DNA of 64,000 nt from Lewinellaceae bacterium (GTDB taxonomy: Bacteria; Bacteroidota; Bacteroidia; Chitinophagales; Saprospiraceae). The notes beneath the pieces are model-generated. The model did not search any database. It was not told the DNA's origin and saw only the letters and a program-made list of their open reading frames with translations. Below, in pieces: positions 9,193 through 17,396 of the stretch (the stretch's first letter is position 1; each line of letters opens with the position of its first letter). The stretch spans positions 1-64,000 of the forward strand of contig JACJYC010000002.1 of the NCBI GenBank assembly GCA_020636325.1. Direction: 5' to 3'. Made by a program: the position numbers and the translations under genes.

Positions 9193-9672
9193 ATGACCAG
9201 AAGGCAACTATTGCTGCCTGTACTGCTGCTTGCAGCGTACTGGGCAAGAGGACAAACCCTTGTCAACTCCGCAGGCGCCTCCATTTCCAGCGCCGCCATG
9301 CACGTCGAATTTTCCGTGGGCGAGATCGCCGTCACCACCATTCAGCCCAACGGCTCGTCGCCGGTGACACAGGGCTTGCTGCAACCCTGGGACAAAGCAC
9401 CTTTTGTCATCACGGAAACCTCCGACCCGTTCGTAGCGCAGTACGGCTTGAAGTGTTATCCCAATCCGGCAGCCGAAGACCTCGCCGTCCTGACTGCGTA
9501 CCCGGATTTTGAAACCTACCAGATCCTGGATCTGTCGGGTCAGGTTTTGCAACAAGGCCGATTCAATTACCAACCGGTCCAGGTGCGAAACCTGCCTGCG
9601 GGCTATTTCGCCATCCGGCTGATTTCGAAAGATCAAAGTATTGCCAAAACTTTAAAATTCATCAAATTATGA
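9193..9672 (+). CDS. Small secreted protein with type A T9SS sorting domain
   Basis: 159 residues. A signal peptide (QLLLPVLLLAAYWARGQ) is followed by a short beta-rich segment (HVEFSVGEIAVTTI ... VTQGLLQPW) and a C-terminal type A T9SS sorting domain from about residue 87 (CYPNPAAEDLAVLT, YQILDLSGQVLQQG, LPAGYFAIRLIS, KTLKFIKL). It should be exported by Sec and then the type IX system and anchored or released at the cell surface. The TGA stop overlaps the ATG of the next gene by four bases, so the two are translationally coupled. No enzymatic domain is present. The N-terminal segment with VGE and a 'V.QG..QP' ending is common ahead of such tails in Bacteroidota. Confidence 0.85.
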   Translation: MTRRQLLLPVLLLAAYWARGQTLVNSAGASISSAAMHVEFSVGEIAVTTIQPNGSSPVTQGLLQPWDKAPFVITETSDPFVAQYGLKCYPNPAAEDLAVLTAYPDFETYQILDLSGQVLQQGRFNYQPVQVRNLPAGYFAIRLISKDQSIAKTLKFIKL

Positions 9673-10511
9673 AAAAAACACTGACACTCCTGATTTTCCT
9701 GGCCGCTATGTCCACCCTGTTCGGCCAGGCCTCCCAATTCATCAACTACCAGGCTGTAGCGCGTCATGCCGATGGAAAGCCGATGACCAATACCACCATC
9801 AGTCTGAGATTCCGGATCCTGGAAGGCGGCCCCAACGGCGCACAGAAATTTCTGGAGAACCAAACCGCAGATGTCAATGCCTTCGGCTTGTTCACAGCGC
9901 AAATCGGCTCTATCAATTCCAATGATTTTGCCGCTATCGACTGGTCAAGCGGCGCAAAATGGCTGGAAGTGACCATCAACAACAACTCGGCGCTCAAAAG
10001 CAGCCAGCAACTGGCCAGCGTGCCTTATGCCTTGTATGCCGAGCGTTCGAAATTCGATATCGCTATTTTTGAGGAACAAAAAAATCCGGGCGAATCCTGG
10101 CAGGGGACAGCAGCCGAATATTCCAAACGGTTATTGAATGTCGAGGTTCTATCCAGCTCAAACGTTCAACTCACCGGCAATAACGAAATCCGGTTCCTTC
10201 AACCCGGAACTTATATCATCACGGCCTACGCCTTTGCCTACCAAAAGGGGAGACATAAGGTTGTTTTGAGAAGGGTCGGCGGCGCCTCGGATATCCTGAT
10301 GGAAGGGAGTTCGGAGTATTGCGGCACCCAGAATGATGCATCAACCCGATCAACGATGGTGGGTAAGCTGGTGGTGCCGTCCGGCAATTTCACCTGCAGA
10401 CTGGAACACTATTCTTCTTTTCCCAATCAAGGCACATTCGGTCGTGAAGTGACAGCCCCCGGGTCCGCCCACGAAACTTATGCCCAGGTGATCATTCAAA
10501 AAATTCAATAG
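9669..10511 (+). CDS. Secreted adhesin-like protein with C1q/TNF-like C-terminus
   Basis: 280 residues, coupled to the preceding gene by a 4-bp ATGA overlap. A signal peptide (KTLTLLIFLAAMSTLFGQ) leads into the N-domain typical of Bacteroidota tail-fibre or collagen-stalk proteins (FINYQAVARHADGKPM ... FGLFTAQIGS ... LASVPYALYAE, about 24-125). The C-terminal 150 residues look like a compact jelly-roll of the C1q/TNF type (NEIRFLQPGTYIITAYAFAY, HKVVLRRVGG, TYAQVIIQKI). There is no collagen-like stalk between them and no T9SS tail, so it may depend on its coupled neighbour for surface localisation. The function is inferred as surface adhesion or assembly; the exact ligand is unknown. Confidence 0.78.
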   Translation: MKKTLTLLIFLAAMSTLFGQASQFINYQAVARHADGKPMTNTTISLRFRILEGGPNGAQKFLENQTADVNAFGLFTAQIGSINSNDFAAIDWSSGAKWLEVTINNNSALKSSQQLASVPYALYAERSKFDIAIFEEQKNPGESWQGTAAEYSKRLLNVEVLSSSNVQLTGNNEIRFLQPGTYIITAYAFAYQKGRHKVVLRRVGGASDILMEGSSEYCGTQNDASTRSTMVGKLVVPSGNFTCRLEHYSSFPNQGTFGREVTAPGSAHETYAQVIIQKIQ

Positions 10512-10895
10512 CAGGTTCAAACCACCATAAAACTAAACCCTGGTTTTGGGATTGCGAAACTTTCAAAGTTTCGTAATCCTCTTTAACCCGGCCGGATTGC
10601 GAAACTTTCAAAGTTTCGTAATCCTCTTTAACCCGGCAGGATTACGAAACCTCGGAGGTTTCGCAATCCCTAACCCACGCTCTGATCCCTTGATGATCGA
10701 TGCCGCAGCCATACAGGCGCCGGGCAACGCATGAGAAAAGAAATCGAACATGGATTGGAAATGCTCATCTATGCGGGTAAGTTTTTCCGGCTAACTTTGA
10801 GTAGTTCGGGGAAAATACAAGAGGTTCGAAATTTGCCGTGACAACATCGGCTTCACCGGGGTTGGGCGTAAGACGTGAGTGCGTTGCTCGATGAA
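10512..10895. other. Convergent intergenic region with hairpin repeats
   Basis: Lies between the 3-prime ends of the secreted pair and the lipoprotein gene. The first third is the second locus of 31-bp palindromes (10549-10669). The rest shows no gene; a short open frame through the repeats is a by-product of their composition. Confidence 0.7.
10549..10669. repeat. Three tandem 31-bp palindromic repeat elements, locus 2
   Basis: Intact copies at 10549-10579, 10594-10624 and 10639-10669, in the order CTTT-type, CTTT-type, CCTC-type, separated by the same CTTTAACCCGG spacer as at 2530-2635. They begin 38 bp after the stop codon at 10511, so on RNA they would form three successive stable hairpins that could end or protect the transcript. 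Confidence 0.88.
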
Positions 10896-11453
10896 TTATT
10901 CTATTCGCAGGCTATCAACTGATATTTTCGGCATTACATCCCAAAAGGCAGAGACATTTACAATTTTCCAGCCGTCTGATTCCTTCTCCATGATTCGGGT
11001 CTCCTGACTGACCCTGTAAAATTTCTTTTCCTGGTCTGCATTGTATTGCTTCCAGATCAGGTAAGCCAAATTTTCATTGAAGAACTTCACCTGCGGCTTT
11101 TCCTTTTTCACGTCCGGATGAATGATATTTTCTCCGTTTTTATAATATTGTTCAATCCAGTTTTTACCCTGCGCATTTATCTCGTCCCATCCTACGGCAG
11201 CATCGGCACTCCCGTCAGAATTGTTCCAGGCTTGCATGGCATAATTTTGGTGGCTCCAGTTCTTTGCCCAACATGCATAATTGCCTTCAAAAAAGCATTT
11301 GGTCTCATTTTCGATAACTTCCAGAATGGCTTCCGTCTCGGCGACCTGATCGAAGGCGCTTTCAGTATCGGGTGTTTGCTGTTTTTCAGCAGGCTGTTGG
11401 CAGGAGACGATTGCCAATAACCCTGTCGCTAAAATTGAAAATAGTTTTTTCAT
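10896..11453 (-). CDS. SnoaL/NTF2-like lipoprotein
   Basis: About 185 residues from the start chosen at MKKLFSILATGLLAIVSC, a lipoprotein signal with lipobox Cys18; the longer frame adds 14 residues ahead of it. The mature part has the size and pattern of an NTF2/SnoaL-like alpha+beta fold (ETEAILEVIENETKCFFEGNYACWAKNWS, then strands ending VSQETRIMEKESDGWKIVNVSAFWDVMP). Such proteins bind small molecules or act as accessory domains; no catalytic residues can be assigned. It converges on the secreted pair at 9193-10511 and stands alone. Function unknown. Confidence 0.8.
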   Translation of the reverse strand: MKKLFSILATGLLAIVSCQQPAEKQQTPDTESAFDQVAETEAILEVIENETKCFFEGNYACWAKNWSHQNYAMQAWNNSDGSADAAVGWDEINAQGKNWIEQYYKNGENIIHPDVKKEKPQVKFFNENLAYLIWKQYNADQEKKFYRVSQETRIMEKESDGWKIVNVSAFWDVMPKISVDSLRIE

Positions 11454-11738
11454 TTTCCCATTATTTAGAGCTTGTTTTTCTTCTGATTTCATCAAAATGA
11501 ATCGGTTGCGTCATACTACTGGGCAAAATTTAACAGAGAGGGTGATCAAGTGCCGGCGAGAGCGATTGAGCATCGTGTTTCGCGCGCTCACAAACTCATT
11601 CTCTCATTTTTTTTTTGCCTTTTTGCAAAATGTCCAATAGTTTGCGGTTGCTTATAACAAAGCATACACAGCCTCTGCCATCCGTTCGAGGTGGTGGAGC
11701 GCCTTACACGAACAATGTCAGAGGCCGGGCGAACCGGT

Positions 11739-12137
11739 TCAAACCGAGTAAAATTCCCAGGAAATGCGGTCCGGATCCTTGAACGCCACGTAATCCTTCT
11801 GCAGGGTCTCGTCGAGTTTGATCCCGGTATTCTCGATCCCATGGGCGTTGAGGGCTGCGGCCACTCTTTCCAGTTCCGCTCTTTCGTCGCAGCCCAGGGC
11901 GATATGATCCAGGCCGACCCGGAAGGGATTGAACTGGTCGGATGCACTGACCTTCCCTTCCGGGCCCTTGATGGCGATGGCCGTGGTACCGGCAAAGAAG
12001 ATCATCAACTCCGGCATATCCAGCACGGCCTTGAAACCGAGTTTCCGGAGGTAAAAATCCCGGGAGCGGGCCATGTCCGTTACCCGGATCGCAATGTGGT
12101 GTACGCCGGATGTGGCGATGTCAATAGGCATGTTCAT
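11739..12137 (-). CDS. VOC (glyoxalase/bleomycin-resistance fold) protein
   Basis: 132 residues with the two beta-alpha-beta-beta-beta modules of the vicinal oxygen chelate superfamily: HHIAIRVTDMARSRDFYLRKLGF at the start, LDHIALGCDERAELERVAAAL in the middle, and AFKDPDRISWEFYSV at the end. The two His of these modules and the Glu of WEF occupy the usual metal positions. The family includes lyases, dioxygenases and isomerases, so the substrate cannot be named. It lies downstream of the large STAND-AraC regulator on the same strand, with a 202-bp gap that contains phased direct repeats, so it may be that regulator's target. Confidence 0.88.
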   Translation of the reverse strand: MNMPIDIATSGVHHIAIRVTDMARSRDFYLRKLGFKAVLDMPELMIFFAGTTAIAIKGPEGKVSASDQFNPFRVGLDHIALGCDERAELERVAAALNAHGIENTGIKLDETLQKDYVAFKDPDRISWEFYSV

Positions 12138-12205
12138 AATGATGTGTTTTTATGGTTAATCAGGATGAAGTTGTTGATATCGTCCTGAAATCACGGTTGA
12201 CGATT

Positions 12206-12332
12206 CAAATATCCCGACAAAAAAGAGCCGGCGCAAGGGGCATGCAACCCCTGTCCAGTAAATGGAAGGAATGTCCAGTAGAAAGAACGAATTGTCCGGT
12301 CGGTACCGGTAAAATGATCATTTTGTCCAGGT
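12206..12332 (-). promoter_or_regulatory. Phased direct repeats and -7-like box upstream of the VOC gene
   Basis: Read on the plus strand, TGTCCAGTA occurs at 12252-12260 and 12272-12280, a variant TGTCCGGTC at 12293-12301 and TGTCCAG again at 12324-12330. The first three are 20-21 bp apart, on one face of the helix. A one-mismatch minus-strand -7 box (GATATTTG) is at 12206-12213. The arrangement fits cooperative binding of an activator, possibly the AraC-type protein encoded immediately upstream. Confidence 0.5.
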
Positions 12333-12339
12333 AGGCCGG

Positions 12340-15279
12340 CTATTTTTCCCGGAGCTGCGCCTGACGGAATTCGCCGGGCGTCATCTGAAAGGTCTTTTTG
12401 AATAACCGGTAGAAGTAATCCGGATCTTTAAAGCCGGTGTCGAAAGCGATGGCGGCTATGGTGAGAGCCGGATCGGCGAGCAGTTCCTTGGCCCGGTTGA
12501 GGCGTAAGAGCACCATATATTTGTTGACCGAAAGCCCGGTATGATCATTGATCTTTCGGTTGAGCTGCGAATAACTTATCCCGATTTCGCGACAAAGGTT
12601 ATCGACCGTAAAATGGCGATCACTCATACGCTGTTCCACCACTTTCCGGACCTGACGAACCAGGTAGTCTTCCTGTTCTTCCGGCAGTTGATTGAACGGA
12701 CCGCTGCCGGCCATGAATTCCAGAGCCGCTTGCGGGGCAGAACCTGTTTTGGGAGCCGCCTCCAGCAAATTTCGGATCCGCCGTTCCAGGTCTTCCCGGG
12801 AAATGGGCCCGGACAGATATTTTTCGATGCCTTGTTGTTTCCAGCTTTTAACGGCGAACTCCGCCAAACCATCTTTGAGATCGGTCTTCACCTGCCGGAT
12901 TTGGGCCGTAATCCGGGAGAAGAACCGTTGATACTGGTACGCGCCGAGTTTTGCCGCGTAATGATCCGCTACGGCGAAACCGGTAAGGGCGATCTGGTGA
13001 GAGGAGTTGTTCAAATGGCGTTTCCCCCATTCAAAATGCCCCTCCGCCAGCAATTGATTGGCCCCCATTTCAGCGGCCAGCGTAAGGGAGGTATTCAAGG
13101 TTCGTCCGGCTTCCGCAAATTCCCCGTCAGCCCATTGGAGCCGGCTCAATCCCAGCGACGAGCGGGCTGCGCCGTATTTGCTATGGGTACTCAGGTGGAT
13201 GGCCAAAGACTTTTGAAAAGCCGAACGGGCATCTGGCCAGTTATCCGCTTCCCAATAGATGTCTCCCAACTTGTCCAGGGACAATGCAATCCCCCACACA
13301 TCCCCGATCCGTTCAAAATGGACCAGGCAATATTTTTCCAGTAATTCCCGTGCTTCCTCCGGTTTTTGCTGCTCGTACAGGCAAAAAGCCTTAATGGCGT
13401 AGGTGAAGGTCAACAATTGTTGATGCTGCAGCTTTTTGTATAACTCGACGCTCTCCTCAAGGAGGGTTTCGGCTTCCGTGATTTTACCGGTTTCCAGTAA
13501 GGCCCAACCCAAATTGGTCTTTGCAAAAGCAATGCCTTTTTCATCCCCTGCAGTTGAATGGATTTCCAATATTTGCCGTTGCAGTTCCTCTTTTTGCTCA
13601 AACAACCCTTGGCTCATATAGGTCCAGGCCAGGTTATTCAAGGATTTGGCCTTCGCCTGAAGATCCCCGAGTTCCCCGGATAAGGCAATGGCATTTTCGG
13701 AATAGGAGATACTCTGATCGTAATTGCCCAACCGCCATTCCACCCAACCCAGGTTATTCAGTGCCTTGGTGATCTCCGTTTTATCCCGCAATTCCCGCCA
13801 AAGGTCCAGACATCTTTTCAGGTAGTCCTTCGCATCCAGGTAATTCCCCAGGTTCTGTTCGATCACCCCGGCCCCTTCGAGCAATTGCGCGTTGGTCTTT
13901 TTTTCTGCAAGGTGCAATTTCAACAGGGTTTCGATCATGTCCAGGCCTTCTCTGAGGAATCCGCGGTTCAGATGGAAACGCCAGAACATGACCCCCAACC
14001 TGCCTGCCTGTTCCGGCCGGTTGCCGACCAGCCATTCCAGTGTCGCGATCAGATTCTCATATTCGGCGCCGACCAGCGCGATCCACTTACTCTGCTCGGC
14101 ATCTTCGTATTTGAGGTTGCCTTCTTCCAGAAAATCCAGGAAAAAAGCCGTGAAATTTGCATTGTAATCTGACCGGTTCGGATTGTCAGCCAACTGCTCC
14201 AACCCAAAATCCCGGATTACCTTGAGCATCCGGAATCGTTGGATGCCGGCAATTTCCTCCCCTTTTACGATCAGGCTCTTGTTGATGAATAATTCGACAA
14301 CCTCCAATGCATCATGATGGCTGCAAACCGATTCAATCGCGGTCAGCGTAAATCCGCTTCTGAACAGGGCCAATTGCTGAAAGAGCTCTTTTTCTTCGGC
14401 ATTCAGCAGGTCATAGCTCCACTTTACGGTATTTCGGATGGTTTGGTGCCGTGAGATCACATCCTTTGACCTCGTGCGCAAAAGATTGGTACTCTGTTGC
14501 AGTTGTTCAAGGATCAGCTCCGGGGAAAACAGCTTTATCCTGGCCGCAGCCAGCTCTATCGGCAAGGGAAGGCCTTCCAGCTCCTGGCAGATTTCAACAA
14601 CCGTCCTGGAATTTTCTCTGGTCAGCTGAAAGTCCGGGCGGGCGGCCCTTGCCTTTTGCACAAACAGGTCTATCGCATCAAATACCAGCAACCCTTGCGG
14701 GTCGGGATAAATCCTTGGATTGGGGCGGTTAAGGCCGTCCAGAGGGTATTCAATTTCATAGGACAAATCAAGGGTTTCCCGGCTGGTGGCCAGTATTTTC
14801 ACGCCCGGGCAATTCCGGATGATCTGGTCAATAAACGAAGCCGATTCCAGGATTTGCTCCAGATTGTCCAATATCAGCAGGAATTCTTTTTCCTGCAGAA
14901 AATCCAGGATCTCCGGAATCCATAATCCTTTTTGCCTGCCCTTTAGCCCCAGTCCTTGTACAATGTACAGCGGAACCTGTTCATGATCCGTCACGGCATC
15001 CAGGGGAACAAAACACACACCGTGCTCGAATGCGGTTTTCAGGGTCTTTCCAATGGTTACGGAAAGCCGGGTTTTGCCGATGCCGCCGGGTCCTAATAAG
15101 GTGATCAGGCGCTTATCTTCTTCTTTCAATAGTTCACCAATAGCCTGAATATGCCGTGTCCGGCCGATAAACGCATTCGGATAGGAAGGTAAAACGATAA
15201 TTTTTCCCCGGCTTTCCGTTTGCCAGGAACTGTGCTCCGTTCGAAGGGTAGGAAGGTCAGGGTCCAGGGATTTGTCCAT
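12340..15279 (-). CDS. STAND ATPase - TPR - AraC-type transcription regulator
   Basis: Large cytoplasmic regulator of 979 residues. Residues about 35-330 form an NB-ARC/AfsR-like STAND NTPase: Walker A GPGGIGKT (63-70), Walker B LLILDNLE (134-141), sensor-like LATSRE, and GLPLPIELAAARI. Residues about 400-800 are helical tetratricopeptide-like repeats (GNYLDAKDYLKRCLDL, GNYDQSISYSENAIAL). Residues 817-840 (GIEKYLSGPISREDLERRIR...) resemble the last helix of a receiver domain. Residues 871-979 are an AraC-type double HTH (FTVDNLCREIGISYSQLNRKI, LTIAAIAFDTGFKDPDYFYRLFKKTF). In STAND proteins a TPR-sensed signal triggers ATP-dependent oligomerisation; DNA binding would follow. The signal is unknown. 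An AraC domain on a STAND core is unusual, since LuxR or SARP domains are common. Confidence 0.92.
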   Translation of the reverse strand: MDKSLDPDLPTLRTEHSSWQTESRGKIIVLPSYPNAFIGRTRHIQAIGELLKEEDKRLITLLGPGGIGKTRLSVTIGKTLKTAFEHGVCFVPLDAVTDHEQVPLYIVQGLGLKGRQKGLWIPEILDFLQEKEFLLILDNLEQILESASFIDQIIRNCPGVKILATSRETLDLSYEIEYPLDGLNRPNPRIYPDPQGLLVFDAIDLFVQKARAARPDFQLTRENSRTVVEICQELEGLPLPIELAAARIKLFSPELILEQLQQSTNLLRTRSKDVISRHQTIRNTVKWSYDLLNAEEKELFQQLALFRSGFTLTAIESVCSHHDALEVVELFINKSLIVKGEEIAGIQRFRMLKVIRDFGLEQLADNPNRSDYNANFTAFFLDFLEEGNLKYEDAEQSKWIALVGAEYENLIATLEWLVGNRPEQAGRLGVMFWRFHLNRGFLREGLDMIETLLKLHLAEKKTNAQLLEGAGVIEQNLGNYLDAKDYLKRCLDLWRELRDKTEITKALNNLGWVEWRLGNYDQSISYSENAIALSGELGDLQAKAKSLNNLAWTYMSQGLFEQKEELQRQILEIHSTAGDEKGIAFAKTNLGWALLETGKITEAETLLEESVELYKKLQHQQLLTFTYAIKAFCLYEQQKPEEARELLEKYCLVHFERIGDVWGIALSLDKLGDIYWEADNWPDARSAFQKSLAIHLSTHSKYGAARSSLGLSRLQWADGEFAEAGRTLNTSLTLAAEMGANQLLAEGHFEWGKRHLNNSSHQIALTGFAVADHYAAKLGAYQYQRFFSRITAQIRQVKTDLKDGLAEFAVKSWKQQGIEKYLSGPISREDLERRIRNLLEAAPKTGSAPQAALEFMAGSGPFNQLPEEQEDYLVRQVRKVVEQRMSDRHFTVDNLCREIGISYSQLNRKINDHTGLSVNKYMVLLRLNRAKELLADPALTIAAIAFDTGFKDPDYFYRLFKKTFQMTPGEFRQAQLREK

Positions 15280-15555
15280 TGCGTCTATTTTATCAGCGCT
15301 ATCGGGACCGTTCAGAATTTTGTGTCAACAGGATTTTCAGCACGCGCAGCATATTGAAAATCAAATCTTTGCGTCTTCGCGAGAAAACACTTTATTGAAC
15401 AGCCCCGCGCTATCCGTGCAATCGAAAAACTTATTTTTCCAGGAATAATCTGGTAAGAGAATTTTTTTAAGCCCAAAAGATACTGCAACAAACGCAAACA
15501 TGCAAAATCTTCGGTCTTTTGCAATGCCTTGACCGGATTGCGCTGATAACAAACA
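15280..15555. repeat. Gap upstream of the STAND-AraC gene with dispersed element copy A
   Basis: About 100 bp from 15304 to 15404 match an element at 32751-32850: both read GGGACCGTTCAGAATTTTG, TGTCAAC, a GGATTTT inverted repeat, then ATCTTTGCGTCTT and a TTGAACA end. The inverted repeat inside copy A is GATTTTCA...TGAAAATC; in the other copy it is longer and of different sequence. No gene is seen in this gap. Confidence 0.75.
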
Positions 15556-15587
15556 GGATTTCGAAACCCCGGAGGTTTCCCAAATCC
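15556..15587. repeat. Degenerate 31-bp palindromic element, locus 3
   Basis: A single imperfect copy of the CCTC-type hairpin (GGATTTCGAAACCCCGGAGG and its loose complement) ends 2 bp from the stop codon of the gene at 15589. On that gene's RNA the hairpin would lie directly after the stop codon, but no T-run follows. Confidence 0.7.
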
Positions 15588-15588
15588 C

Positions 15589-17352
15589 CTACCGCAACAA
15601 AAACACCACCCCCTTCTTCTCCACCTCCGCCCCGCTCTCCTGCGTCAGCTGCATCCGGTACAGGTACACGCCCTGCGGCAGGGGCCGCCCGTTGTGCCGC
15701 CCGTCCCAGCCGTCGGACAAGGACTTGCTTTCGAACAGCAATCCGCCCCAGCGGTCGTAAATGGACAGGGTGTACGCCGACGGGACGCCGAACTGCACCA
15801 CCGGCCGGAATACGCGGTTCTTGCCGTCGGGGGCAAAGGCGTTGGGCATGAAGACTTCCGGCGTTTGGGACAGGCAGACCACGTTGGACCGGGAAACAAA
15901 TGCGCGTTCCCCGCCCGAGGACAGGGCGACCGTAACTTCGGCTTCCACATAATAGCAGGCGCTGCGCAGGGCCGTATTTGACAGGTCGATCAGGTCTTCG
16001 AAAGACCTTTCGCCGGCCGCCGTCGAGGCGATCTGCTCGGTTGAGCCGTTCTCATCGACGCGGTACAGGCGGTACCCGGTTACGTTGCCCGGGTAGGCCG
16101 TCCAGTCGAGTTGATTGCGGCTGCTGCCGTTGTTGGCGCCGGTCAGGAAGATCGTCTTCACCTCGTTGGAGGATACGGGCTTCCCGCAGGCATCAACCGT
16201 CCGGACCTGGTACGCGACCGGCCCCGCAGCGGGTAAGGCGTCCGGGTCGGAAAACAGGTTCTCCGGGGTCCGCGGCGCATTCGGGTCGATGGTCAGTGCG
16301 GAAGTGAATCCCTCGCCGGGGTTGCTCCGTTGGATGGAGCCTTCGTCAAGGTCCGCCGTGGTGTCCCAGAACCAGCGCACGTCCACCTGGTTGTCGCCGG
16401 TCACGGTCGCTTCCAGGATGGCGAGTTCGCGCACCGGCTGGAAAACCTCCAGTTCCTGGCAGGCGACATTGGACCGGGAAGTGTACATGCCGCCCACCTG
16501 GACGGCCAGGATATAAAAGCAATAGGTGTCGCCGTCGCGGGCATCCGTAAAGGTATAGGAAGGGTTGGCCGAGCTGCCGTCGAGGGTAAAGGTCCCGCCG
16601 TTGGCGCTCACCCAGACCTCGTAGCGGTCCACGCCCTCATTCCAGCCGCGGTAGGTCGTCCAGGTCAGCTCCATCGTCTGATCGCAGGGATCTACCGTGC
16701 CGGTTTCCAGGAAAATGGTCTGGTGGGGCGGCGGTACCAGGCTGGCATTGCCGCACTGGTCGATGGCGGTCACAAAATAGGTCTCCGGCCGCTCGTCGGG
16801 TTTGGCCATCGGATCGGTATCCAGAAAGGTATGGCCGGAAAAGACGGTATCCAGGATGGTGGTCCCCGAAGCATTCTGCCGGGAAATGATATAGCCGATG
16901 ACTTCCGGGGAAGGGCTCGGTTCCCAGCTCACTGCTACGCTGTTGTCGGCATTGACGGTGACAAAATGCAGGGGGCTGCTCTCGGGGATGAGGTTATCGA
17001 GCGTATCCGATTGCAAGGGCGGCTGCCCCGGGCAATCGTACTGGCTTTGCATGTAGTAATACCAGGTTTGCCCCTGGCCCGCAGGATTGAAGAACCGGGT
17101 CTGCGCCGGGTCCGTGATGGTGGCCATCAGGCTGTAAGGCCCGCCGGGGTCCTGACTGGCAAATACCTGGTACGAAATAAACGGCCCGCAATTGTTCACC
17201 GGCAGTTCCCAGACCAGCGTATCGTTGGTGACGCAAATAAAGTCCGGCGCCGCAATTTGCGCTTTCAGCCCGGAAGTCGCCGCCGCCATGGCCAGCATCA
17301 ACACAAGGGCGTAACCTGTTCGGGGTATCCACCTGACATAGAAAAACTTCAT
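15589..17352 (-). CDS. Secreted fibronectin-III protein with type B (gliding) T9SS tail
   Basis: 587 residues. After a signal peptide (GYALVLMLAMAAATSGLKAQ) come four or five fibronectin-III-like modules, visible as repeated PEVIGYIISRQ-, VDRYEVWVS- and VTGYRLYRV-type strands followed by acidic loops. The last 85 residues are the gliding-motility-associated C-terminal domain (VFMPNAFAPDGKNRVFRPV, YTLSIYDRWGGLLFES, GWDGRHNGRPLPQGVYLYRM), the type B T9SS signal, which in studied relatives is used with SprF-like partners. An SprF-like gene lies at 47607 in this window but not adjacent. It is likely a cell-surface adhesin or scaffold. It is followed 44 bp upstream on the same strand by a lipoprotein gene and may form an operon with it. 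Confidence 0.9.
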   Translation of the reverse strand: MKFFYVRWIPRTGYALVLMLAMAAATSGLKAQIAAPDFICVTNDTLVWELPVNNCGPFISYQVFASQDPGGPYSLMATITDPAQTRFFNPAGQGQTWYYYMQSQYDCPGQPPLQSDTLDNLIPESSPLHFVTVNADNSVAVSWEPSPSPEVIGYIISRQNASGTTILDTVFSGHTFLDTDPMAKPDERPETYFVTAIDQCGNASLVPPPHQTIFLETGTVDPCDQTMELTWTTYRGWNEGVDRYEVWVSANGGTFTLDGSSANPSYTFTDARDGDTYCFYILAVQVGGMYTSRSNVACQELEVFQPVRELAILEATVTGDNQVDVRWFWDTTADLDEGSIQRSNPGEGFTSALTIDPNAPRTPENLFSDPDALPAAGPVAYQVRTVDACGKPVSSNEVKTIFLTGANNGSSRNQLDWTAYPGNVTGYRLYRVDENGSTEQIASTAAGERSFEDLIDLSNTALRSACYYVEAEVTVALSSGGERAFVSRSNVVCLSQTPEVFMPNAFAPDGKNRVFRPVVQFGVPSAYTLSIYDRWGGLLFESKSLSDGWDGRHNGRPLPQGVYLYRMQLTQESGAEVEKKGVVFLLR

Positions 17353-17396
17353 CCTTTATTGATTTTGTCCGGACGGCGCCGTACCCGCAATTTCGC

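Noticed and set aside
8994..9341. Minus-strand frame between the AT-rich gene and the T9SS pair
   Set aside because: Although the middle reads smoothly, both ends overlap real genes and no family or start signal is seen; at most a remnant.
10546..10734. Short open frame with repeated protein segments
   Set aside because: It is only the 31-bp hairpin elements read as codons.
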